From an uncultured Erysipelotrichaceae bacterium (GTDB taxonomy: Bacteria; Bacillota_I; Bacilli_A; Erysipelotrichales; Coprobacillaceae), in NCBI GenBank assembly GCA_900538465.1, contig UPXV01000006.1, positions 1-64,000 on the forward strand: a stretch of DNA of 64,000 nt. Direction: 5' to 3'. Under the pieces are notes generated by a model. The model saw only the letters and a program-made list of their open reading frames with translations, ran no database searches and was not told the DNA's origin. The position numbers and the translations under genes were made by a program. Shown here one piece after another: positions 32,151 to 42,142 of the stretch; the stretch's first letter is position 1, and each line of letters begins with the position of its first letter.

Positions 32151-34025
32151 CATAATCATTATTAAGCTGACACCTATTAACATAGATGCTAATAAAGTGA
32201 TTAAAAATAAAATTGGATTATCTATGAAGAAGATTGTAAAAATTCCTCCATGTGGGAATAATTGTCCACACTCAAAAAACATAGCCATTCCTCCAGCAAT
32301 AGAAGAAGCAATAATACAAGGTATATGAATTCCTTTTTTATCATTTTTCATATAAGGAATTGCTTCTTCACTTACAAAACATAAACCTTTTATAATACAA
32401 TGTATTTTATTTTTTCTTTCCTCATCAGTAAATATAGAAGGAGATAAATACATTGCAACTCCAATCATAATTGGAGGAATCATTCCACCAAGCATAGCTG
32501 CACACATAAGACCTGTTTTTTGCTCAAAGATACAAATCATTCCAAGACAATAAGCAATTTTATTAATAGGTCCACCCATATCAATTGCCATCATTGCACC
32601 AATGACTAATCCTAATATAACTGAGACTATAGGATCATTAAATAATGAGAAATTTGTTTTTAAACTATCTATAGAATTTTGTGGAATAGCTTCTAAAATC
32701 ACTACCATAATCAAAAATCCAACCAAAGGTGCAATCAGATTAGGAATAAGACTATGTAAATCTTCTGGTAAATAATGACACAGTTTTTGTATAGCAAGAA
32801 CAATATATCCCGAAGCAAGTCCTATACAAATAACTATAATTGCCGAGGATGTGATTCCTGCATAATTAGATATAAAAGAGGCAACCAATGCAACGACAAA
32901 ACCACTTTTCCCACTAATACTATCAGCAATAAAAGATGGTAAAATAATCAATGCTAATGTTAATGAAACTTGACTCGCATAAGGAATATAATTAGCAATT
33001 GCTGATGAAGCAGCCCCTTCTGCTTGATTTTGTTGCATGATATCTGTTAAAAATGGAGTGATTTTTGCAAGAATACCATAAATCATTAATAAAGGAATAA
33101 TTTGAGAAAAACCATTCATCATATGATTATATAATTTTTTGAAAATATTCTCTTTTACTGATTTTTCTTTTTGAATTGGTTGTTTGGAAGTTTCTATATT
33201 TTCTTCTTGATTCATTGCTTCTTCAAGTAATTCTTCAGCATTATGAATTCCTTTGGCAACTGGAACTTGAATTATTCTTTTTTGAGAAAAGCGTTCCATT
33301 TCTACTTTTTTATCTGCAGCAACAATAACACATTTTGCTTGATCAATATCCTCTTGTGTTAATTTGTTTTTGATACCACTTGCTCCATTCGTTTCAACTT
33401 TAATATGAATTCCCATTTTCTTTGCAGTTTCTTCTAATGATTTGGCTGCCATGTATGTATGCGCAATTCCTGTTGGGCAAGCAGTTACAGCAACAACATC
33501 TAATTTTTCTACTACGGGTTGATCTTTTGAAGTTTCTTTATTGATAACAGGTTGAACTTCTTGTACTGGTTCTTCCATTTCACTACAAAGAATATCAATA
33601 AAATTTTTAGGCGTATATGCATTTAATAAATATTGAACAGTTTTTTCATTCATAAGTATTTGACTTAATTGAGCTAATATTTGTAAATGTTTTGAACCAC
33701 CATCTTTTGGAACTGCAATCATAAAAAATATCTTAGCAGGTTGATTATCTAATGATCGAAAATCTACCCCTTCTTTATCTACCATAGCAACCAATGATGG
33801 ATAATTAACTGAATCATCTTGAGCATGTGGAATGGCAATCATATTTCCTACACCTGTAGAAGATAATTTTTCTCTTTTATAGATAGCTTCTTGAAATGCC
33901 TCTTTATCATGAATATGCTGACATTCAAAATGCTTATCTATCATTCTTTCAATTGCTTCTTCTTTGTTTTTGTTGTGTACATAAAGAATGACGCTATCTT
34001 CTTTAAGTAAATCTTTAATATTCAT
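32130..34025 (-). CDS. fruA: Fructose-specific PTS IIABC
   Basis: This 631-residue fused permease has a IIA domain at 1-150 (active His in MIAIPHAQD), a IIB domain around 175-275 (active Cys in VTACPTGIAHTYMAA) and a IIC membrane domain from about 300. It imports fructose and delivers fructose-1-phosphate. It follows fruK with an 11-nt overlap. No DeoR-type fruR is present in the operon, unlike in Bacillus. Confidence 0.92.
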   Translation of the reverse strand: MNIKDLLKEDSVILYVHNKNKEEAIERMIDKHFECQHIHDKEAFQEAIYKREKLSSTGVGNMIAIPHAQDDSVNYPSLVAMVDKEGVDFRSLDNQPAKIFFMIAVPKDGGSKHLQILAQLSQILMNEKTVQYLLNAYTPKNFIDILCSEMEEPVQEVQPVINKETSKDQPVVEKLDVVAVTACPTGIAHTYMAAKSLEETAKKMGIHIKVETNGASGIKNKLTQEDIDQAKCVIVAADKKVEMERFSQKRIIQVPVAKGIHNAEELLEEAMNQEENIETSKQPIQKEKSVKENIFKKLYNHMMNGFSQIIPLLMIYGILAKITPFLTDIMQQNQAEGAASSAIANYIPYASQVSLTLALIILPSFIADSISGKSGFVVALVASFISNYAGITSSAIIVICIGLASGYIVLAIQKLCHYLPEDLHSLIPNLIAPLVGFLIMVVILEAIPQNSIDSLKTNFSLFNDPIVSVILGLVIGAMMAIDMGGPINKIAYCLGMICIFEQKTGLMCAAMLGGMIPPIMIGVAMYLSPSIFTDEERKNKIHCIIKGLCFVSEEAIPYMKNDKKGIHIPCIIASSIAGGMAMFFECGQLFPHGGIFTIFFIDNPILFLITLLASMLIGVSLIMIMKKPLNE

Positions 34026-34941
34026 ATTCTACCTCTTGAATTGTCTTTAATAATGTATTGACTTCTTCTTGAGTTGCTAAATTTTCTGAAAATGCACTTG
34101 CACTTCCTGTTGCAACACCCATTTTAAATGCTTCTACATAATCTTGTGTTTTTGCATATCCAGCGACAAAACCAGCAACCATTGAATCTCCTGCTCCTAC
34201 TGAATTTTTCACAACTCCTTTAGGTGCTTCACAAAAATATACTTTATGATTTTGACAGATCATCAATGCCCCATCGCCTGCCATAGAAATCAAAACATTT
34301 TTAGCACCCATTTCTTGTAATTTCTTTGCATACTTTACAATATCATTCATTCCAGAAAGTTTCACGTGAAACATTTCTTCCAACTCATGATTGTTTGGTT
34401 TAATTACAAAAGGTTTATTTTTCAAAACATTCATGAGTAAATCACCCGTTGCATCAACAACAATTTCAACACCTTTTCCATTCAAAGACTCCATAATTTC
34501 ACTATAAATGTTATGAGAAACACATTTTGGAATACTACCAGATAATACAAGAATATCCCCTTCTTTCAAAACTGAAAGTTTTTTCATAAGTTCTTGAATA
34601 TGTTCCTCACTAATCATTGGTCCATTTCCATTCACTTCACTTTCTTCATCACTTTTCATTTTAAAGTTAATACGTGAATATCCATTTTGAACATCAATAA
34701 AATCTGTCTCAATTCCATAATCAGTTTCTATTCTATTCTTAATCTCTTGGCCAGTAAATCCAGCAATAAATCCTAACGCTTTACTTTTCATTCCTAAGTT
34801 ATTCAACACAATAGAAACGTTGATTCCCTTACCACCTGGTAACATATATTCATGTGTTGTTCTATTGACCTTTCCTAATTGAAAATGATCAACATTGACC
34901 ATATAATCAATAGACGGATTAAATGTAATTGTATAAATCAT
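34015..34941 (-). CDS. fruK: 1-phosphofructokinase (PfkB family)
   Basis: This 308-residue kinase has the start MIYTITFNPSIDYMVNVDHF, the motif PGGKGINVSIVLNNLG and the catalytic NSVGAGDSMVAGFVAGY. The FNPSID start separates 1-phosphofructokinase/tagatose-6-P kinase from ribokinase. It phosphorylates fructose-1-phosphate made by the downstream PTS. It is the first gene of the two-gene operon. Its ribosome site GAGGGGG is 11 nt upstream, and a TATAAT is at 34976..34971 on the minus strand. Confidence 0.92.
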   Translation of the reverse strand: MIYTITFNPSIDYMVNVDHFQLGKVNRTTHEYMLPGGKGINVSIVLNNLGMKSKALGFIAGFTGQEIKNRIETDYGIETDFIDVQNGYSRINFKMKSDEESEVNGNGPMISEEHIQELMKKLSVLKEGDILVLSGSIPKCVSHNIYSEIMESLNGKGVEIVVDATGDLLMNVLKNKPFVIKPNNHELEEMFHVKLSGMNDIVKYAKKLQEMGAKNVLISMAGDGALMICQNHKVYFCEAPKGVVKNSVGAGDSMVAGFVAGYAKTQDYVEAFKMGVATGSASAFSENLATQEEVNTLLKTIQEVEYEY

Positions 34942-35012
34942 ATATCAGATTCCCCCTCTTCTATAGTCTTATTATACTTTATTCAAAAAGAAAAATGAAT
35001 ATATTTCTATAC

Positions 35013-35864
35013 TCATTTCTTGTGATATTCTTGATAAACTATATTTTTAGATAACCCTCTTTGTTTGGCGACTTCTTTAATTGCATCTTTTGTTGTCATA
35101 CCTTTTTCAATATATTCATTAACATGTTCTTCTATTGACTGTTCAAAAACAACTTCTTCTTGAACATTTTGACATCCTTCCACAACAATAACCATTTCAC
35201 CTTTCATATCATCAATAACAGATAATATTTCTTCAATAGTCCCTCTGTTGATTTCTTCATGTTTCTTTGTTATTTCTCTACATAAAGCAATATTTCTATT
35301 TCCAAGTATATCTAACATTAATGATAATGTCTTTTTAATACGATGAGGTGCTTCATAGAAAACAATGGTTTCCTTATAATTTTTTAAATCTTCTAATTCC
35401 TTTTTCTTTTTCTTATCTGAATGATCTAAAAAACCATAGAAAAGAAATGGTTGAGGAGCAATTCCTGAAACAACCAATGCATTTAAACAAGCATTTGCTC
35501 CTGAAATAGGAACAACATTATATCCTTGAGCAATAACTTCTTTGACCAATTCATAACCAGGATCACTGATTGCTGGATACCCAGCATCACTCACTAAGGC
35601 AATATCATTATTTTCTGATAATAAATTTATAATTTTAGGTATTGAGGATGTTATATTGTGTTCATGATGAGAGATTAACTTTGTAGAAATTTCAAAATGA
35701 TTTAATAACTTTATCGTATTTCTTGTGTCTTCAGCAGCTATAAATTGTACATTTTTCAATGTTTCTACAGCACGATATGTCATCTCACTTAAGTTCCCTA
35801 TTGGGGTTGCTACTAAAAATAGAGTTGGTTGCTTATTTTCAAAACTTTTTTGTCTATTCATCAT
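35013..35864 (-). CDS. rsmI: 16S rRNA 2'-O-ribose C1402 methyltransferase RsmI
   Basis: About 283 residues. It has TLFLVATPIGNLSEMTYRAVETL, AAEDTRNTIKLLNHF, VSDAGYPAISDPGYELV and PHRIKKTL, all RsmI/TP-methylase motifs. It methylates C1402 of 16S rRNA. Three consecutive ATG codons follow GGAG; I use the second. It overlaps trmN6 by 11 nt and is the last gene of the dnaX-to-rsmI cluster. Confidence 0.95.
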   Translation of the reverse strand: MMNRQKSFENKQPTLFLVATPIGNLSEMTYRAVETLKNVQFIAAEDTRNTIKLLNHFEISTKLISHHEHNITSSIPKIINLLSENNDIALVSDAGYPAISDPGYELVKEVIAQGYNVVPISGANACLNALVVSGIAPQPFLFYGFLDHSDKKKKKELEDLKNYKETIVFYEAPHRIKKTLSLMLDILGNRNIALCREITKKHEEINRGTIEEILSVIDDMKGEMVIVVEGCQNVQEEVVFEQSIEEHVNEYIEKGMTTKDAIKEVAKQRGLSKNIVYQEYHKK

Positions 35865-36588
35865 CATATTCTCCAAACATTTTTCTTATTTCTTTTGTAT
35901 AACTTCCATCATCTTCATGCGCATAGAGTGGTGCTTCAATTTTAACACCTTTATTTCCTTTATACATACCTTCTATTAAGAAAATATGAGAATCTTTTCC
36001 CACTTTAGGATAAACAAATTGTATTCTTTTTGGTTCAATATCATATTTCTGCATACAATTAATAATTTCAATCATACGATCAGGTCTATGAACCATCGCA
36101 AATCTTCCTTTGTTATCTAAAATTGCTGCAGCACATTGAATTATTTCTTCAAGACTAATTTTTATCTCATGTCGAGCAATTTGTAAATACTCATTATCAT
36201 TCAAGTTACTTCTTTCTCCTACTTTAAAGAAAGGTGGATTACAAACAGCTAATTTCACTTTTTTAGCATCTTGAACATAATCTTTAATATCACTATGAAC
36301 AATTTCTATTTGATCTTGTAAATCATTCAATTGTACATTTTTAACTGCTAAATCAACAGCTTCTTTTTGAATTTCAACACCAATAATTTTCTTATCAGTT
36401 CTTCTTGATAATAAAAGTGGTATAGCCGCATTGTTTGTACCAAAGTCAACAATTTCCTGTAAGTCTTTATTTAAAGTACAAAAATGAGCTAATAAAACAG
36501 TATCCAAAGAAAAGTTGAACATATCTTTCCTTTGGATAATTTTCATATTCTTATAAGCTAATAAATAATTAATGACTTCTTGGTTCAT
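35854..36588 (-). CDS. tRNA1(Val) (adenine37-N6)-methyltransferase (TrmN6/YfiC type)
   Basis: This 244-residue Rossmann methyltransferase has VDFGTNNAAIPLLLSRRTD (SAM loop, with Asn replacing the second Gly), GVEIQKEAVDLA and the N6-adenine signature AVCNPPFF. It probably modifies tRNA. Its start overlaps the end of ricT by 20 nt, and the ribosome site AAAGGA lies inside ricT. The position between ricT and rsmI is the usual Firmicute one. Confidence 0.9.
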   Translation of the reverse strand: MNQEVINYLLAYKNMKIIQRKDMFNFSLDTVLLAHFCTLNKDLQEIVDFGTNNAAIPLLLSRRTDKKIIGVEIQKEAVDLAVKNVQLNDLQDQIEIVHSDIKDYVQDAKKVKLAVCNPPFFKVGERSNLNDNEYLQIARHEIKISLEEIIQCAAAILDNKGRFAMVHRPDRMIEIINCMQKYDIEPKRIQFVYPKVGKDSHIFLIEGMYKGNKGVKIEAPLYAHEDDGSYTKEIRKMFGEYDDE

Positions 36589-37399
36589 TTTTGTGTTCCT
36601 TTGGTGGTAAAGTTTTTACTTCACTTAAATTCACAAAAGATATATTTCCATCGTAATCAATTTTTACAAGATCACTAATCACATTCATTCCTACCACTTT
36701 TACAATTTTATCTTCATATTTAACTTTAGATCCAATTTTAGGGAAACGTTGTTTCTCAATTGTATATGTATCATCTTCATACTTTAAACAACATAGCAAA
36801 CGTCCACATGCTCCTGAAATCTTATCAATATTAATAGCAAGCATTTGATTTTTAGCCATATTAATAGAAACTCCATCAAATTCTCCTAAAAACGAAGAAC
36901 AACATAATGGTAATCCACAAGATCCTAATCCACCAACAATTTTAGACTTATCCCTAGGTCCAATTTGTCTTAATTCAATACGACATTTAAACACACTTGC
37001 GAGTTCTTTCAATAATTCTCTAAAATCAACTCGGCTTTCAGAAGTATACATAAAGATAACTTTAGAAGCATCCAATGTATATTCGCAGCTTACCAAATGC
37101 ATATCTAAATCATATTCTTTCACGATATCTTTACAAATTTCAAAAGATTTTTCTGCTTTTGCTTTATTAAATTCATAAAGATCTAAATCAGCACGATTGG
37201 CTTTTCTCTTAATCTTTTTTAATTCAGTATCAAGATTAAATTCACTGATATCTTTTAAATCTGAAATTAACTCTCCTAATTCTAATCCTCTAATTGTTTC
37301 AACAACGACTTTATCGCCTTTATGTACATCTAAATGCGTAGAAAAATAATATGACTTCCCTACATTGTTAAAACGTACGAGTGCTAATCTTTCTTCCAT
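36569..37399 (-). CDS. ricT: PSP1-domain protein RicT (YaaT)
   Basis: This 276-residue protein starts ALVRFNNVGKSYYFSTHLDVHKGDKVVVET and has the Cys motifs GGLGSCGLPLCCSSFLGEF and SGACGRLLCCLKYEDDTY. These bind Fe-S clusters in the Ric complex, which helps RNase Y process mRNA and affects sporulation in Bacillus. AAAGGAG precedes the ATG. It lies 13 nt downstream of holB. Confidence 0.93.
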   Translation of the reverse strand: MEERLALVRFNNVGKSYYFSTHLDVHKGDKVVVETIRGLELGELISDLKDISEFNLDTELKKIKRKANRADLDLYEFNKAKAEKSFEICKDIVKEYDLDMHLVSCEYTLDASKVIFMYTSESRVDFRELLKELASVFKCRIELRQIGPRDKSKIVGGLGSCGLPLCCSSFLGEFDGVSINMAKNQMLAINIDKISGACGRLLCCLKYEDDTYTIEKQRFPKIGSKVKYEDKIVKVVGMNVISDLVKIDYDGNISFVNLSEVKTLPPKEHKNEPRSH

Positions 37400-37411
37400 A
37401 TGTACTCCTTT

Positions 37412-38365
37412 CTATAATTTATACATCAAACTATCCATCAATAACAGAACATTTGCATTAGTACTTAATAAATACTCTGTATTTAAAACCAAATTAATCT
37501 TTTCAATAATATTCTCTGTAGAATCATCAACCTTCTCAAATAAGCTTCTAAAAGAAGGATAAGTTAATTGCATAGAATGTTTCACGTGAAACAAATCTCT
37601 TAATCCAAGAACAAGCATATTTAAGAATAATTGAATCATTTCTTTGTCTTTGAAATCTTTCATCAAATGTGTTTCTACATTAATAACAAGATTATCTCTA
37701 TGAAAATATAAATCATCTATAAAATGATAAACTTCTAATTTTAACTTTTCTAAAATCTCGGATTCTATATATGGTTGACAATCTTCATATGATTCAAATA
37801 ACTCAGAAAGGATTTGAACATCATCTTCTGAAATATCATCTTTATATAATTTTTCTTTTAAAGCCTTCTTTGATTGAGGTAATAATTGTATAACTTGACA
37901 TCTGGATTGAATTGTTGGTAAAACTCTATGAATATTTTGACATGTAAATATCGCATAGACTCCAGCAATAGGCTCTTCAAGAACTTTTAATAAACTATTC
38001 ATCGCTTCAGCAGTTGAATTTTCAATATTTTCCAATAAATATATTTTTGCTTTCCCTTCCATTGAGGATTTAGCAAATTGTTCTTGAATATACTCAATTT
38101 TACCTTTTTTAATTGTCTCTTCTTTCCCATTTGCATAAATAAAATCACCATAGTTATGTTCATCTATTCTTCGACAATCATTACATTCATCACATGCCAA
38201 TACAGCTTCATCACAAATTAAACTTTTTGCAATAAAATGTGCAGCGACACTACTATTTTTCCCTACCAAAAGAAATGCATGAGGTATTTTTTCATTTTGA
38301 AAACTTTTCATCAAAATTTGATAAAGAATTGGTTGTTCATTTTTTAAGTCTAATTTTGAACTCAT
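37412..38365 (-). CDS. holB: DNA polymerase III delta' subunit
   Basis: This 317-residue clamp-loader subunit has an AAA+ N-terminus with HAFLLVGKNSSVAAHFIAKSL (degenerate Walker A, as usual for delta'), the zinc site CDECNDCRRI and LENIENSTAEAMNSLLKVLEEP with the sensor region. It overlaps tmk by 4 nt. Together with dnaX in the same cluster it builds the clamp loader. Confidence 0.93.
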   Translation of the reverse strand: MSSKLDLKNEQPILYQILMKSFQNEKIPHAFLLVGKNSSVAAHFIAKSLICDEAVLACDECNDCRRIDEHNYGDFIYANGKEETIKKGKIEYIQEQFAKSSMEGKAKIYLLENIENSTAEAMNSLLKVLEEPIAGVYAIFTCQNIHRVLPTIQSRCQVIQLLPQSKKALKEKLYKDDISEDDVQILSELFESYEDCQPYIESEILEKLKLEVYHFIDDLYFHRDNLVINVETHLMKDFKDKEMIQLFLNMLVLGLRDLFHVKHSMQLTYPSFRSLFEKVDDSTENIIEKINLVLNTEYLLSTNANVLLLMDSLMYKL

Positions 38366-38985
38366 AAAACTTCCCTTATCTTATCCAAAACTTGAGTAAG
38401 AACACCTTCTATATCTAAACTTGCATCAATCTTGACGATTCTTTCTGGAAACTTATCACATATTGATAAATAACCATCATAGACTCTTTGATGGAAATGA
38501 ATGTCTTCTAAATCAAGACGATTAACTTCTCGATCTTTATTTGCATAAACTCTTCTTAATCCATCTTCTGGTTGAATATCAAAAAAGATTGTTCGTTTTG
38601 GTAAAATGTTTTCTGTAGCAAATAAATTCATTTGATACACTTCATCAATGCCAATCCCTCTGGCAATTCCTTGATAAACCATGGAACTGTCAACAAAGCG
38701 ATCACAAATGACAATCTTCCCTTCTTCTAATGCTGGGATAACTTTTTCTACAAGATGTTGACGTCGACTTGCGGCATATAACAAGGCTTCTGTCTTTGAA
38801 TCCATATTTGTATATTTGACATCATGTATAATATCTCTAATTTTTTCAGCTATTTCAACACCACCAGGTTCTCTTGTTAAAGTGACTTGATAACCTTCTT
38901 TTTCTAATATCTCTTTAACCATTGCAGCAATCGTTGTTTTCCCACTGCCTTCTCCACCTTCAAATGTAATAAATATACCTGACAC
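38362..38985 (-). CDS. tmk: Thymidylate kinase
   Basis: This 207-residue enzyme has P-loop FEGGEGSGKTTIAAM, the DR motif CDRFVDSSMVYQG and LTREPGG. It phosphorylates dTMP to dTDP. A TATAAT (39014..39009, minus) 25 nt upstream may give it a promoter of its own inside the cluster. Confidence 0.96.
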   Translation of the reverse strand: MSGIFITFEGGEGSGKTTIAAMVKEILEKEGYQVTLTREPGGVEIAEKIRDIIHDVKYTNMDSKTEALLYAASRRQHLVEKVIPALEEGKIVICDRFVDSSMVYQGIARGIGIDEVYQMNLFATENILPKRTIFFDIQPEDGLRRVYANKDREVNRLDLEDIHFHQRVYDGYLSICDKFPERIVKIDASLDIEGVLTQVLDKIREVL

Positions 38986-39055
38986 ATTAACACCTCATTC
39001 CACCCTCTATTATATAAAAAATCCGCCAAGATATAAAGCATTATTTCTTAAAGCT

Positions 39056-39241
39056 TTATAAGACAAACTTTAAAACAATACAAAGGATAGCTCCATAGAT
39101 ATCAAAAACAGAAATCATAATAATATTAAAAATATTTAAAGATATTGTCATATGCGTTATAGTTTGTAAAGAATTAAATATAAAAATAAATATTGTTGCC
39201 ATAAGCAATCTCATAAAAACCTTTGTTATTCTATGAATCAA
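39056..39241 (-). CDS. BofA-like small membrane protein
   Basis: About 61 residues and almost entirely hydrophobic, with two membrane helices. Its size and place downstream of recR match bofA (pro-sigma-K processing inhibitor) in Bacillus. The sequence alone is too plain for a firm call. I choose TTG at 39241 behind GAGGTGAT; the GTG at 39250 overlaps that ribosome site. Confidence 0.5.
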   Translation of the reverse strand: MIHRITKVFMRLLMATIFIFIFNSLQTITHMTISLNIFNIIMISVFDIYGAILCIVLKFVL

Positions 39242-39271
39242 AAAAATCACCTCATTAATTATATGAAGTGA

Positions 39272-39865
39272 TTACAATTTCTTTCGTCCTTCTAATGACT
39301 TTAATAAAGTTAATTCATCAGCATAATCCAAGTTTCCTCCAATTGGCAGTCCATTGGCAATTCGAGAAGCAGGAATGTTTTGTTTTGCAAGAAGTTTTGC
39401 TAAAAACAAAGCTGTTGTTTCTCCTTCACGTGTTGGGTTCGTTGCAATAATAACTTCTTTAATATTGTCATTAAGACGTTCAAATAGTGATTGAATATTC
39501 AAATCATCTATTGTTTTACCATCCATAATAGACATTGTCCCATGTAAAACATGATACAATCCATGATATTCTTTCAATTTTTCCATCGCAAAAACATCTT
39601 TTGGTGACTCTACAACACAAATTGTTGTTTGATCTCGAGAAGGGTCTTTACATATTTCACAAAGATCATCTTCACAAATATGACCACATTTTTGACAATA
39701 TCTTATATTTTCTTTAAAATCAATCAATGCTTGAGAAAATCTTTGAACTTGTTGTTTATCCATAGATAAAACATGATAGACCATACGTTCAGCACCTTTT
39801 GTGCCAATTCCTGGTAACATTTTAAAACATTCAACAAGTTCTTCAAAACTCATTGGATATTCCAT
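39272..39865 (-). CDS. recR: Recombination protein RecR
   Basis: This 197-residue protein has an N-terminal HhH (FKMLPGIGTKGAERMVYHVL), a zinc finger CQKCGHICEDDLCEIC, a Toprim domain (ICVVESPKDVFAMEK) and the Walker B-like C-terminus GLPIGGNLDYADELTLLKSLEGR. It loads RecA during gap repair. It shares one base with the ybaB stop/start region. Confidence 0.97.
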   Translation of the reverse strand: MEYPMSFEELVECFKMLPGIGTKGAERMVYHVLSMDKQQVQRFSQALIDFKENIRYCQKCGHICEDDLCEICKDPSRDQTTICVVESPKDVFAMEKLKEYHGLYHVLHGTMSIMDGKTIDDLNIQSLFERLNDNIKEVIIATNPTREGETTALFLAKLLAKQNIPASRIANGLPIGGNLDYADELTLLKSLEGRKKL

Positions 39866-40173
39866 TATAAGAATGCCGATACATCTACACCATTTGTTAT
39901 TTTATTTAATGTATCTTCCCTTTCTTTTTCAATTTCTTTCATTTTTTGATTCAATGTTACAATTAATAAAGCTTCAACATCTTCTTTTGATTCTTGATTC
40001 ATCATTGATTGATCAATATGTAATTCTGTAATCTCAAAATCACCTTTGATTTTTCCATTAATAATATTGTTTTGAGATGCAAAATCAAATTCTTTTTCAT
40101 TAAAAGTTTTCTTTGCTTTATTTACCTTTCTTTGCATTTGTTGTGCTTGTTGCATTAAATTTGCAAAATTCAT
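39865..40173 (-). CDS. YbaB/EbfC nucleoid-associated protein
   Basis: This 102-residue protein starts MNFANLMQQAQQMQRKVNKAKKTF, the coiled N-terminus of the family, and continues with an alpha-beta DNA-binding fold that dimerises into tweezers. It is always found between dnaX and recR, as here. Confidence 0.95.
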   Translation of the reverse strand: MNFANLMQQAQQMQRKVNKAKKTFNEKEFDFASQNNIINGKIKGDFEITELHIDQSMMNQESKEDVEALLIVTLNQKMKEIEKEREDTLNKITNGVDVSAFL

Positions 40174-40176
40174 TTT

Positions 40177-42018
40177 CTAATCCTCCTTAAATTCTACAAT
40201 ATCTCCAAAAAGTTTTACAGCAAACTCTTGAGCTTCGTTTAAATCAACATGATCTAAGTCATGTGAGTCAATATGTTTAAGTGTTAATTCATGTGGTGCA
40301 GGCAATTGCCCCTTTTTCTTCAAATCAATATAATGACTTCTCATTTGAATCCAATCATCTTGTTGAATCGCAATAAATCGATATTCCTGACCAAGTATTT
40401 CAGCCAAGAAAGAACTTAATTGTTTGTAATTCTTATAATAATTGACTGCATTAACAGCTGGTTGATATTCAAAAGCAATAATCAATCCACCTTGGCATGC
40501 TGCCACAGCTGAGCCATCACATAACATTGAAGCACTCTTTGCAGTATTTAAATTTGCTAAATAACGTTTAATAATTGGCCATCTTTCTTGAACACTTTCT
40601 AATATTTCACGACGAGCTTGAACAAGAATATTTAAAATATCTTCTTCATCTATTTGAATATTATCATCAATTTGAGATTGAACTTCTTCTTTCTTTTCAA
40701 ATTCAAAAGTTGGAACCTCTTCACTTGGTGTAGGCTCAACTATAACTTCATCTTGAGTAGGAATCATATCTTCTTCTATGATAGGTTCCTCTCCTATATT
40801 ATCATCAATAACTTCATCCTCAACCAAAAGATCTTCTTGTATAATCTGTTTAGGTTCTTCTTTAGGCTCTTCCTTAGTTTCTATTATCTCTTTAACAACT
40901 TCCACTTTAGGAGCTACAGTTTCTATTGATTCAACACGTTCACTTTGAACTTGATTACACATTTTTAATATAGCTAACTCAAAATAAATCGAAGGATTAA
41001 TGACTTTCGCATATTTTTCTGTAGCATCCATTAATATGTCTATAAATGCAAATGCTTCCTCACAAGAAATAAAAGGAACAATCATATCTAAATAATATTG
41101 TGATAATACAAATAGAATGGATGCATCATTGGTATTACGATAAATAATAATATCTTTTAAAATATCAACAAGATCTAACGTTAATCGTTTGATATCAATC
41201 CCATTCGTTTTCATCTCATCTAAAAGAGATAAAGACTTCTTCATATCCTTAGTCAATAAAACCTTAATAAAATCAATTTTATTTTCTAAAGATACAATTC
41301 CATATATATGATTCACATCCTGAACTGTTAAATGTTGATCATTAAATGCTAAACATTGTTCAAGAATAGACAATGCATCTCGCATTCCCCCATCAGCAAG
41401 TTTAGCAATCATTTCAAGAGCTTCATCATCACACTGATATCCTTCTTCATCAACAACAATTTTCATTCTTTTGACAATGTCTTGTAAACTTAACTTTGTA
41501 AAATCAAATCTTTGACAACGAGAAATAATTGTTGGAAGAATTTTATGAGGTTCTGTTGTTGCAAGAATAAAAACAACATGAGCAGGTGGTTCTTCTAATG
41601 TCTTTAATAAAGCATTGAAAGCTCCAGTAGACATCATATGAACCTCATCTATAATATAAACTTTGTATTTTCCTTTTGTTGGTGCATATTTAACCTTTTC
41701 AATTAAACTTCTAACTTCATCCACTCCATTATTACTTGCTGCATCTATTTCAATAACATCTGGATGAGTTCCTTGAGTAATTTCCTGGCAATTTTCACAT
41801 TCATCACAGGGTTTTGGTTCACCTGTACAATTGATAGCCTTAGCAAGTAATTTTGCAATGGTTGTTTTTCCAGTTCCTCTTGGTCCACAAAAAAGATAAG
41901 CATGCGCAATTTTATTTTCTGTAACTGCATGCCTTAATGTTGTAATAATATGTTCCTGTCCTGCAACATCTTCAAATTTTTGAGGACGATAAACACGATA
42001 TAATGTCTTATATGCCAT
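40177..42018 (-). CDS. dnaX: DNA polymerase III gamma/tau subunit
   Basis: This 613-residue clamp-loader ATPase has Walker A GPRGTGKTTIAK, a zinc site (CTGEPKPCDECENC), Walker B YIIDEVHMM and sensor SRC. The domain III collar region runs to about 380. A long acidic, low-complexity stretch (about 385-480, rich in E, P, V and I) links to the tau-type C-terminal domain. I did not see a slippery A-tract for gamma production. It heads the cluster with its own promoter. Confidence 0.95.
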   Translation of the reverse strand: MAYKTLYRVYRPQKFEDVAGQEHIITTLRHAVTENKIAHAYLFCGPRGTGKTTIAKLLAKAINCTGEPKPCDECENCQEITQGTHPDVIEIDAASNNGVDEVRSLIEKVKYAPTKGKYKVYIIDEVHMMSTGAFNALLKTLEEPPAHVVFILATTEPHKILPTIISRCQRFDFTKLSLQDIVKRMKIVVDEEGYQCDDEALEMIAKLADGGMRDALSILEQCLAFNDQHLTVQDVNHIYGIVSLENKIDFIKVLLTKDMKKSLSLLDEMKTNGIDIKRLTLDLVDILKDIIIYRNTNDASILFVLSQYYLDMIVPFISCEEAFAFIDILMDATEKYAKVINPSIYFELAILKMCNQVQSERVESIETVAPKVEVVKEIIETKEEPKEEPKQIIQEDLLVEDEVIDDNIGEEPIIEEDMIPTQDEVIVEPTPSEEVPTFEFEKKEEVQSQIDDNIQIDEEDILNILVQARREILESVQERWPIIKRYLANLNTAKSASMLCDGSAVAACQGGLIIAFEYQPAVNAVNYYKNYKQLSSFLAEILGQEYRFIAIQQDDWIQMRSHYIDLKKKGQLPAPHELTLKHIDSHDLDHVDLNEAQEFAVKLFGDIVEFKED

Positions 42019-42037
42019 AAAATCAACTCCTTGCTCA

Positions 42038-42066
42038 ATTATACCATTTCAGCTTATCTAATGCAA
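42038..42066 (-). promoter_or_regulatory. dnaX promoter
   Basis: Minus strand TTGCAT (42066..42061), 17-nt spacer, TGGTATAAT extended -10 (TATAAT 42043..42038). Its -35 lies in the T tract of the tadA terminator. Confidence 0.8.
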
Positions 42067-42097
42067 AAAAAGAATAATGATTTCAACCATTATTCTT
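42064..42097 (-). terminator. Intrinsic terminator after tadA
   Basis: Ten-bp arms AAGAATAATG / CATTATTCTT, then TTTTTTTGC on the minus strand. Confidence 0.9.
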
Positions 42098-42142
42098 CAT
42101 ACCTATTTTTATAAGAATACTTAACAAACATTTATAAGTATT

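Noticed and set aside
39268..40031. Several plus-strand open frames antisense to recR and ybaB
   Set aside because: They lack ribosome sites and mirror the codon pattern of the true minus-strand genes.
40780..40920. Possible programmed frameshift in the acidic part of dnaX
   Set aside because: No A-rich slippery heptamer followed by a hairpin was seen; the region is ordinary low-complexity coding sequence.
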